NCBI GenBank assembly: GCA_009783605.1
Contig: WRDE01000065.1
Location: 1-8,873 of the forward strand
From: Oscillospiraceae bacterium
GTDB lineage: Bacteria > Bacillota > Clostridia > Oscillospirales > Acutalibacteraceae
Reading direction: 5' to 3'
Length of the DNA: 8,873 nt
Part shown: positions 1 to 6,148 of the stretch, in pieces
Layout: each line of letters begins with the position of its first letter
Position numbering within the stretch: the stretch's first letter is position 1
Notes under the pieces: model-generated
The model's input: the letters and a program-made list of their open reading frames with translations, nothing else
What the model was told of the DNA's origin: nothing
The model's database searches: none
Translations under genes and position numbers: made by a program

Positions 1-3000
1 AAACGCATACGGCGGTCGTTCTGGATCGGGCTTCTGGCCGGCGTCGCCTATGCCAACATCGGCAACTGGTTCCTGTTCCCCGAAACATTACAATATTCCC
101 TGCGGCAGCGGATCACATTAGGCGGCTTTTCTTTCTTTTTCGGCGTACTGGCCTTCCTCGGCGTATCCGCTCTGTTTCTCTATGCCCATCATCTCGACGT
201 CAAATTCTGGATGAACCAGATCATCCCTTCGGTACTGCTTTTCCATCTCTTCGGGCGGATTGGCTGCAGCCTGGCCGGCTGCTGTTATGGAATAGAACTG
301 AGCCTGTTCGGTTTTCATTTTGATTTTCCCGCCCGGGAGCTTGAGGCCTTCGCGCTGTTTATCCTGTATTTCGTCTTTCAAAAGGGGATTGAAAAACACA
401 AGGTACAGTGGTATCTGTTCTTATATGCTCTCCTCCGCTTCGGCCTTGAATTCGGGCGGGGCGACGACCGCGGGCAGCTGCCGGTGCCGCTCCCGGAGCT
501 GTTGTCCTGGCTCTCCCCCGCCCAGGCTATCGCTATTATCATTTGGGCGGTCCTGTTTATTTATCTGATTGTCGCGGGTATTCTCCGCATTATACGCAGA
601 AACAAAAGCGTCCCGCTGTCTTCCGGCCAGGTGGTATCCGCTCCCGGCGATATGGGATCCGACGATATTCCCGAACCCCCGCGGCGGCTGAAATGGACCG
701 GCCGTGTTATCAAGCTGGCGGCGGTCGCGGCGGCGGCGCTGATCTGGTGGAATCCGCTGCATGTCTACTGGTGCGACAGCGTCAACCTGACGGTCGCCGG
801 ATTTGCCGCGGATTTTCAAAAAGAGCGGAGCCGGATAGCCTTCGCGGGCGAGGGGAACGGCGGCGCGGCGCTGCCGGTCCGGGAAAAAAAGGAGATCACC
901 TCCGAAAAGGACGCCACCGATTTTATCCATGCCTTTGACAATCCCCTGAACGGATCTTTCCAGTTTGACGGCGCCAGAACGCTGCCCACCGGCAGCACGG
1001 TATATTCCTTCACACAGCTGTTAGACGGTCTGCCGATCTGCCGGTCCGGCCGGCATATCGTAGTCGGACGGGATAATACCGCCCGTTATCTGCTGGGAGA
1101 AACGGCACCCTGCCCGGAATCGTTGAAAAAACCGGAGGATGGGGAGCTATTGAGCCTGGACGATGTCATCCGGCTGCTGAAGGAAGGTTTTATTCCGGAG
1201 GAAACCGGACCGGCGGATATCCATATGGCGTCCTTCGACAGCTGCTGGTATCCGGACGCCCGCCGGACCGGCGGTCAATTATATGCTTTCGCTTATGAGA
1301 TGAAAATATTCCGCAAAAACGCCGAAAACCGGCAGCCGCTCCATTTGATCATCGACGCCCGGACCGGTGAACTGTATGAACTGATTTCAGACACCGGCCA
1401 GACGGCGGCGGTCAATACGGCAGCTGCCGGCGGGATGACTGCCGGCGGGATGGCGCCGGTGGTCAACCGGGCGCTGGCCAACACCCGGGCGGTTTTGGAC
1501 AGCGATTACCAAACCATCATCGCTCAGATCGAAACGCGGGACGACCGGTCGGCTTCACTGCCGCTGTATTACCGGCCGGAGCTGTCGATGGCGGATTTTG
1601 TCTCTTCGGATCCCGCTGCAGAACTGCAGGAGGTCAATCTCCAGATCCTCAACAAGGCGATCATGCATATTATCCAATCCGGACAGTTTTCAAAAACCGA
1701 GTTAATAGCCCTCTTTTCGGCGGCGGCCCAATTAGCCGCGCTGGTCCCGGATATCAATTTCAATCTGCTGCGGGATATCCTGATATTAGAGGGAAAAACC
1801 TGCAGCGTCGAGGCCGCCGGTATTATCCGGGAGGCGTTCGGCTCGATCGGTATCTATGACATGTCCGGCGACCGGGCCCATACCGTATTGGATATCCACG
1901 CCTCCGGCCTTACGGTGGGCGTGCGGCTCAACTATCCCGGTGAAAAACGGTATTTTACCGTCCGGCAGGACGCCTTCACCGCCCAATCCTATTTCTTCCT
2001 TTTTGACCGGCCGGTGAATTTGTCGGTATGTAACGCCGCCGGCGATATGCTGCTGACCCGGACCGCCGAGGGGGAGGATACCTTCACGATATACCCCACC
2101 TTCCGGGAAGAACAGTATATCATCATTATCCAAACACAGGAAAAGGGCTATCCTTCGGCTTCCCCGTTGCCCCCGGGAAGCAAGCCGGCGGAACACCTGT
2201 CGTTAGAACCGGACCCGCCGGCCGCCGGTCCGGGCAATCCGGGCAGGTTCCGGGTGGAACCGCAGCCGGTACGGCAGGACTCCGCCCCCGCTTATATCCG
2301 AAACACCTTAACTAAGATAGAATCGGCATATGAAAACGCCGACGCGAATGCCTTTATACGGCTGGCAACAGCGGACACCGAAAACGACAGTACCCCGTAC
2401 AACGCCAATCTTTTAGAGGCGCAGATCGCCCTTGAAACCGCACAGGCCGCTTTATCCTGCGCCAACGCGCTCACCGGCAATACCGGGCCGGATTCTTTTG
2501 ACCGGGGGGTGATCGCCAATATCCTGTTCGGGGGCGACAGCTTCTCAGTTTCGGAAACTGTCTTGGAAAACAGCCGTCTTTCGCTGGTATACAACACCCA
2601 TGAGCAACGCGTTGGCGGCAGGGCATCGGTATCGCTTTACGCGGTGCTCGCCGATAATTCCGGTAAAATCATCACCCAGAAAGCCGTCAGCATGTCGATG
2701 GTCCGGCGGTCAGCCATGGGAAATCTGCCGTTGATCGGACCGCTCACCGCGGGGTGGTATATCGACGGCATCCGGACCGAACCCGGTTTACCGTTTTATA
2801 ACGCTTTGGGAGAAACCGATTCATATACGGCAGCGGTCGCGGAAAAGCAGTATGTCTTCGGGTTTAACAGCGCCGCCGCCGAAATAAATCAGCCGGCAGC
2901 ACCGCCGGCTGAACCCCCTGAAACACCCGCGTTTATTGACGGCGCGTATCAGCAGCTGCGGGAGCAGTTATCGCCGGCGCGGGCGGCGGCGCGGGTTCTT

Positions 3001-3543
3001 GACGCGGTGTATCAGCCAGACACAAACAGCGAAATCTCGGCGATTTCCGGCAAGCTGAGTCCGCAGCTGACACAATTTTTAGAAGATAACCGGGAAAAGA
3101 TAAAAGATATCGGTCCTTTGGCTTGGCTGACCGATGTGTTGGATACCGCACTGACCATGGATACCCGGCAAGCCGCTCTGGAAGAGATGCAAGCCTATTG
3201 CCGCGGTTTACAGGCGTATTATCTGTCAACCGGCGATCATCAGGCGTTGACAAATCTCGCATCCTTTTGCTCCGTGGTGGAGCAGGGTCTCCTCGCCCGG
3301 CAAAACGCGCTGACGGCCTATCTGGCCGACCAGCGGATATGGACCCGGACAGATACCGGCAACCGCTGGACCGGCGCTCTTTACCACCTGTCGGCGGGTA
3401 TTTTCGAGCCGCCGTCAACACCCGCTGCAATTGAGGCGGAGATCTATTTTAATTATGCGTCCTCCTATATCCGGCACCGGGCATGGGAATCGGCGGAAAA
3501 ACACGCCAGCGAATGGGCCGCGGGCATGGCTGTGAGAAAGTAA
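1..3543 (+). CDS. Lgt-like membrane protein fused to a large FTP/PepSY-containing ectodomain (5' end outside window)
   Basis: This gene is open at the left edge; 1180 codons are visible, ending with TAA at 3541. Numbering residues from base 1, hydrophobic helices fill about 8-165. They contain FGRIGCSLAGCCYG (84-97) and LRFGLEFGRGDDRG (145-158), which match the conserved arginine motifs of prolipoprotein diacylglyceryl transferase (Lgt), the enzyme that moves diacylglycerol from phosphatidylglycerol to lipobox cysteines. E. coli Lgt is only about 290 residues. Here a helix (about 173-196), a linker flanked by RRNK and RRLK, and another helix (about 236-258) lead to an ectodomain of about 920 residues. 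By the positive-inside rule that part lies outside the cell. It starts with an FTP-like strand region (about 315-370, with LDGLPI) and a PepSY-like end (about 425-465, with IDARTGELY). A beta-rich PPC-like stretch (about 625-720), a Pro-rich linker (about 722-765) and a mostly helical C-terminus follow. No HExxH motif is present. The Lgt family call is firm; activity and ectodomain role are unknown. Confidence 0.8.
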   Translation, partial: KRIRRSFWIGLLAGVAYANIGNWFLFPETLQYSLRQRITLGGFSFFFGVLAFLGVSALFLYAHHLDVKFWMNQIIPSVLLFHLFGRIGCSLAGCCYGIELSLFGFHFDFPARELEAFALFILYFVFQKGIEKHKVQWYLFLYALLRFGLEFGRGDDRGQLPVPLPELLSWLSPAQAIAIIIWAVLFIYLIVAGILRIIRRNKSVPLSSGQVVSAPGDMGSDDIPEPPRRLKWTGRVIKLAAVAAAALIWWNPLHVYWCDSVNLTVAGFAADFQKERSRIAFAGEGNGGAALPVREKKEITSEKDATDFIHAFDNPLNGSFQFDGARTLPTGSTVYSFTQLLDGLPICRSGRHIVVGRDNTARYLLGETAPCPESLKKPEDGELLSLDDVIRLLKEGFIPEETGPADIHMASFDSCWYPDARRTGGQLYAFAYEMKIFRKNAENRQPLHLIIDARTGELYELISDTGQTAAVNTAAAGGMTAGGMAPVVNRALANTRAVLDSDYQTIIAQIETRDDRSASLPLYYRPELSMADFVSSDPAAELQEVNLQILNKAIMHIIQSGQFSKTELIALFSAAAQLAALVPDINFNLLRDILILEGKTCSVEAAGIIREAFGSIGIYDMSGDRAHTVLDIHASGLTVGVRLNYPGEKRYFTVRQDAFTAQSYFFLFDRPVNLSVCNAAGDMLLTRTAEGEDTFTIYPTFREEQYIIIIQTQEKGYPSASPLPPGSKPAEHLSLEPDPPAAGPGNPGRFRVEPQPVRQDSAPAYIRNTLTKIESAYENADANAFIRLATADTENDSTPYNANLLEAQIALETAQAALSCANALTGNTGPDSFDRGVIANILFGGDSFSVSETVLENSRLSLVYNTHEQRVGGRASVSLYAVLADNSGKIITQKAVSMSMVRRSAMGNLPLIGPLTAGWYIDGIRTEPGLPFYNALGETDSYTAAVAEKQYVFGFNSAAAEINQPAAPPAEPPETPAFIDGAYQQLREQLSPARAAARVLDAVYQPDTNSEISAISGKLSPQLTQFLEDNREKIKDIGPLAWLTDVLDTALTMDTRQAALEEMQAYCRGLQAYYLSTGDHQALTNLASFCSVVEQGLLARQNALTAYLADQRIWTRTDTGNRWTGALYHLSAGIFEPPSTPAAIEAEIYFNYASSYIRHRAWESAEKHASEWAAGMAVRK

Positions 3544-3553
3544 AAAAATATTT

Positions 3554-3560
3554 AAAGGAA
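3554..3560 (+). promoter_or_regulatory. Shine-Dalgarno supporting a TTG start for the MFS gene
   Basis: AAAGGAA lies 11 bases before TTG 3572. The first in-frame ATG is at 3674, inside the conserved N-terminal segment, so starting there would remove the VYTEPLW stretch typical of this transporter family. The site therefore supports the TTG start, although the spacing is on the long side. Confidence 0.5.
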
Positions 3561-3571
3561 TTATATCACTG

Positions 3572-4837
3572 TTGAAAAACTTTTTAAGAAAGCATCCGTT
3601 CTTCGATTCGCTGTTCGCGCTGCGGGGCAATACCCGGGCCTGCGTTTATACCGAGCCGCTGTGGTCGGTTCCGATGAATCTCTATGCGCCTTACATATCG
3701 GTGTATATGGCGGCACTGCTGCTGACCGATAAGCAGATCGGCATGGCGGCGTCGGTCACGATGCTGTTCAAAGCGGTTTCGGCGCTGTTCAGCGGCGCGG
3801 TCACCGACAAGCTGGGGCGGAAGCTGACCACCCTCATCTTCGACGTCTGCGGCTGGTCGATCCCCTGCCTGATCTGGGCGTTTTCACAGAATGTCTGGTG
3901 GTTCATGGCGGCGGCGGCCTTTAACGGCCTGATGCAGGTCACCGACAACTCCTGGAACTGCCTGTTGGTCGAGGACGCGGAAAAGAGCGAGATCGTCAAG
4001 ATCTACTCCTTCGTACATATGACGGGCCAGTTGGCCGTCGTCTTTGCGCCGCTGGCCGGTATCTTAATCGATACCTTGGATGTCATCCCCACCCTGCGGA
4101 TCCTGTACTTTTTTTCGTTTTTATCCATGACCGCGAAATTCATCATCCTGTATTTCTGGAGCGAGGAAACCCGCACCGGCCTCGTTCGGAAACAGGAGAC
4201 CGCCAGCCTGTCGATTTTTAAAATCATGTCGGGATACGGGCAGATCTTCCGGAAGATATTCGCCTCCCGGGAGATGGTGCTGGCATTGGTTATCTCCGCC
4301 GTTTTCGGGATCACCACCATGATATCCGTCAACTTCTTCGGGCTGTATACCACCGGCAACCTGCTGATCCCGCAGCAGTATCTCGCCTATTTTCCCATCC
4401 TGCGCGCTATTGTTATCGCGGTGTTTCTATTTGTGATCCAGCCGAAACTCAACCGGTTCGGGTTCCGGGTGCCGATGCTGATCGGAGTACTGCTCTATGC
4501 CGCCAGCCATGTCGTGCTGATGCTGGCCCCGCCGGAAAATGTAGCCATGCCGCTGCTGTATATCTTCTTCGAGGCCTGCGCCTACAGCTTTATCCTGCCG
4601 CGCCGGGATTCGCTGATGGTGCTGTTGATCGACCCGGCCGAGCGGGCCCGGATCATCAGCATTATGACCGTCATCACCCTCTCGGTCAGTATTCCCTTCG
4701 GGTATCTCGCCGGCTGGCTCTCGGATATCGACCGCCGGCTGCCGTTCGGGCTGGACTTAGTGATCTTCGCGGCGGCGTTTGTGGTGATTGCGGCGAGCCG
4801 GAAGGCGCTGACGAAGCAATTGACAATTGACAGTTGA
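3572..4837 (+). CDS. Major facilitator superfamily (MFS) transporter
   Basis: This is a 421-residue polytopic membrane protein with about twelve hydrophobic segments, the usual MFS size. The motif A loop GAVTDKLGRK (75-84), between helices 2 and 3, is diagnostic of the superfamily. The N-terminus, with ACVYTEPLW then NLYAPYISVYM and LTDKQIG, resembles MFS proteins common in Clostridia whose substrate is generally unassigned. Transport of a small molecule driven by an ion gradient is expected, but no substrate can be named. The gene begins with TTG 28 bases after the Lgt-like fusion gene and no terminator lies between, so the two are probably cotranscribed. The C-terminal residues QLTIDS and the TGA stop come from a tandem heptamer repeat, so the original end of the protein seems to have been replaced or extended. 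No terminator was found before efp. Confidence 0.88.
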   Translation: MKNFLRKHPFFDSLFALRGNTRACVYTEPLWSVPMNLYAPYISVYMAALLLTDKQIGMAASVTMLFKAVSALFSGAVTDKLGRKLTTLIFDVCGWSIPCLIWAFSQNVWWFMAAAAFNGLMQVTDNSWNCLLVEDAEKSEIVKIYSFVHMTGQLAVVFAPLAGILIDTLDVIPTLRILYFFSFLSMTAKFIILYFWSEETRTGLVRKQETASLSIFKIMSGYGQIFRKIFASREMVLALVISAVFGITTMISVNFFGLYTTGNLLIPQQYLAYFPILRAIVIAVFLFVIQPKLNRFGFRVPMLIGVLLYAASHVVLMLAPPENVAMPLLYIFFEACAYSFILPRRDSLMVLLIDPAERARIISIMTVITLSVSIPFGYLAGWLSDIDRRLPFGLDLVIFAAAFVVIAASRKALTKQLTIDS

Positions 4838-4847
4838 CAATTGACAG
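4820..4847 (+). repeat. Tandem heptamer repeat (TTGACAR)x4
   Basis: Four back-to-back heptamers, TTGACAA, TTGACAG, TTGACAA and TTGACAG, form two copies of a 14-mer, with CAA just upstream extending the pattern. The array overlaps the last codons and stop of the MFS gene. Similar short AT-rich tandem or MITE-end-like repeats occur in intergenic regions of many Firmicutes, but no matching second end was seen in this window, so calling it a mobile-element remnant is only inference. Confidence 0.85.
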
Positions 4848-4863
4848 TTAAATACGTTACAAT
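4834..4863 (+). promoter_or_regulatory. Putative sigma-A promoter of efp, -35 box inside the repeat
   Basis: TTGACA (4834-4839) is a perfect -35 hexamer supplied by the third repeat unit. It is followed 18 bases later by TACAAT (4858-4863), which matches five of six positions of the -10 consensus. Transcription would start near 4870 and give a leader of about 27 bases before the efp ATG. The other three TTGACA copies are at poor distances from this -10 box (11, 25 and 32 bases). Confidence 0.6.
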
Positions 4864-4876
4864 GAATTGGTAACGT
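4854..4876. promoter_or_regulatory. Dyad ACGTTAC-N9-GTAACGT over the efp -10 box
   Basis: A perfect 7-base inverted repeat (4854-4860 and 4870-4876) with a 9-base spacer covers the -10 box and the expected start site of efp. Its placement would suit a repressor site, or a hairpin in readthrough RNA from the MFS gene. Inverted repeats of this size also arise by chance, so only the position makes it notable. Confidence 0.3.
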
Positions 4877-4896
4877 TAAATTTTGGAGGAATAAAT

Positions 4897-5454
4897 ATGA
4901 TTTCAGCAGGAGAATTCCGCAACGGCGTGACCTTTGAGATGGACGGCAGCGTCTATCAGATCATCGAGTTCCAGCATGTCAAGCCCGGCAAGGGGGCCGC
5001 GTTTGTCCGCACCAAGATCCGCAACGTCATCGCCGGGTCGGTGCTGGAGCGCACCTTTAACCCCACCGAAAAATTCCCGAACGCCTATGTTGAGCGCAAG
5101 GATATGGAATATTCCTACGCCGACGGCGATTTGTACTACTTCATGGACAGCGAGACATATGAGTTGGTGCCGATCGGCAAGGATATCCTCTCGGACAGCT
5201 TCAAATTCGTGAAAGAAAATATGGTCTGCCGGGTGGTGTCCTTCAAAGGCAAGGTATTCGCCGTCGAGCCGCCCAACTTTGTCGAGCTGACCATCACCCA
5301 GACCGATCCGGGCTTCAAGGGCGACACTGCCACCAATGTCACCAAGCCGGCTACCGTCGAGACCGGCGCCGAGATCCGCGTCCCGCTTTTTATCGAGGAG
5401 GGCGAACGCGTCCGGATCGACACCCGTACCGGGGAGTATATGGAACGGGCCTAA
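4897..5454 (+). CDS. efp: Translation elongation factor P
   Basis: EF-P binds ribosomes stalled on polyproline and similar motifs, between the P and E sites, and stimulates peptide bond formation in the cytoplasm. The 185-residue protein has the standard family length and start (MISAGEFRNG). Domain I is a KOW-like barrel whose PGKG loop (30-33) places Lys32 at the tip, the residue that is modified in many bacteria. Two OB-fold domains follow; the C-terminal one has the typical GAEIRVPLFIEEGERVRIDT signature (about 160-179). The start is ATG 4897, with GGAGGA (4885-4890) six bases upstream; an in-frame TTG at 4867 lacks family support. In Clostridia efp often sits near small housekeeping genes, as here. 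No lysine-modifying enzyme is visible nearby, so the modification state is unknown. Confidence 0.97.
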   Translation: MISAGEFRNGVTFEMDGSVYQIIEFQHVKPGKGAAFVRTKIRNVIAGSVLERTFNPTEKFPNAYVERKDMEYSYADGDLYYFMDSETYELVPIGKDILSDSFKFVKENMVCRVVSFKGKVFAVEPPNFVELTITQTDPGFKGDTATNVTKPATVETGAEIRVPLFIEEGERVRIDTRTGEYMERA

Positions 5455-5462
5455 CCCCACTC

Positions 5463-5517
5463 AAAAACGCCTGTCCGGTGCTGCGGGCTGCCATTTTATA
5501 ATCCCGAGGCGTTTTTT
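5463..5517 (+). terminator. Possible rho-independent terminator after efp
   Basis: AAAAACGCCT (5463-5472) pairs with AGGCGTTTTT (5507-5516), and the right arm ends in a run of six T (5512-5517). It begins nine bases after the efp stop. The 34-base loop is unusually long, so efficiency is uncertain, but the location and U-tract fit termination of efp. Confidence 0.6.
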
Positions 5518-5579
5518 GGTTTCGCCGCTGCGCTTTTGCGGGAAACTTATATGTTGAAGGTCATTGCAGTTTCCCCTGC

Positions 5580-5608
5580 TTGCGTTTTTATTTGATTTGT
5601 GTTACACT
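5580..5608 (+). promoter_or_regulatory. Putative extended -10 promoter of the CD1247-type gene
   Basis: TTGCGT (5580-5585) and TACACT (5603-5608) are separated by 17 bases, and TGT immediately before the -10 box provides an extended -10 element. Transcription would begin near 5615, about 34 bases before the ATG. It lies after the efp terminator, so this gene probably has its own transcript. Confidence 0.5.
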
Positions 5609-5648
5609 GTTTGCAGTCCCAAAAATTTCCGATAAGGAGAGTATGATT

Positions 5649-6047
5649 ATGGATAAAAAAGACATGTGCCTGACCGAAAAGGCCGCGTATCTGACCGGAT
5701 TGGCCGAGGGGATGGGCGCGCTGGACGACAGCAACCAGGGGAAGATTTTGGCCGCAGCGCTGGATCTGATCGGCGATATGGCTTCGGTCATTGAGGAGCT
5801 GGACGCCTATGTGGACGAGCTGTCTGAGCAGGTGGACGAGATCGACGAGGATCTGGACGATCTCGAATCCGAGTTTTATGAGGACGAGGATTGTGACTGC
5901 GGTGACGAATTTTATGAAATCACCTGTCAGAAGTGTCATGAAGAATTTTGCGTGGATGAGGAAACGCTGTTAGAAGGCGGCGTCGAATGTCCCAACTGCG
6001 GCGCGGAATTTGAGGTCGAGGAAGACGACGGGGAAGACGACGAGTAA
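5649..6047 (+). CDS. CD1247-type small acidic zinc-ribbon protein
   Basis: The 132-residue protein resembles the clostridial family named after Clostridioides difficile CD1247, whose function is not established. The N-terminal part (about 7-46, with EKAAYLTGLAEGM) is a conserved helical segment. A strongly acidic, probably coiled-coil stretch (about 47-80) follows. The C-terminal zinc ribbon has CxxC pairs at Cys93/Cys96 and Cys114/Cys117; extra cysteines at 82, 84 and 101 flank them. The tail is again very acidic. There is no signal peptide or membrane helix, so it is cytoplasmic. ATG 5649 is preferred over ATG 5643 because AAGGAG (5634-5639) is nine bases from the former but only three from the latter. 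It lies between two terminators and is probably monocistronic. A nucleic-acid or RNA-polymerase-associated role is conceivable from the ribbon, but is speculation. Confidence 0.85.
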   Translation: MDKKDMCLTEKAAYLTGLAEGMGALDDSNQGKILAAALDLIGDMASVIEELDAYVDELSEQVDEIDEDLDDLESEFYEDEDCDCGDEFYEITCQKCHEEFCVDEETLLEGGVECPNCGAEFEVEEDDGEDDE

Positions 6048-6059
6048 ATATGAACAGAT

Positions 6060-6103
6060 AAAAAGCGGGGGAACAGCGCAACCGAATTGTTCCCCTGCTT
6101 TTT
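6060..6103 (+). terminator. Strong rho-independent terminator after the CD1247-type gene
   Basis: GCGGGGGAACA (6065-6075) pairs over 11 positions, one a G-T wobble, with TGTTCCCCTGC (6088-6098). The loop is 12 bases and a run of five T (6099-6103) follows. The left arm is preceded by an A-tract, so the structure could also work on the opposite strand. It separates the CD1247-type gene from the fucosidase gene. Confidence 0.88.
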
Positions 6104-6148
6104 CAGAGTGAAGCTGTCTCAAAAATTATAGAGAAGGAGCAAGGATTT

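Noticed and set aside
1..3543. Complete M4-type metalloprotease in the large ectodomain
   Set aside because: The propeptide-like modules suggested one, but no HExxH or matching downstream Glu motif is present.
4867..4896. Upstream TTG start adding ten residues to EF-P
   Set aside because: The extension spans the Shine-Dalgarno site and has no family support; ATG 4897 gives the standard MISAGEFRNG start.
4903..5460. Minus-strand open frame of 185 codons opposite efp
   Set aside because: efp is unmistakable on the + strand; the antisense frame is a codon-bias shadow without a start signal.
5580..5648. Upstream in-frame start for the CD1247-type protein
   Set aside because: It would place the start inside the predicted promoter; the extra residues do not resemble the family and AAGGAG fits ATG 5649.
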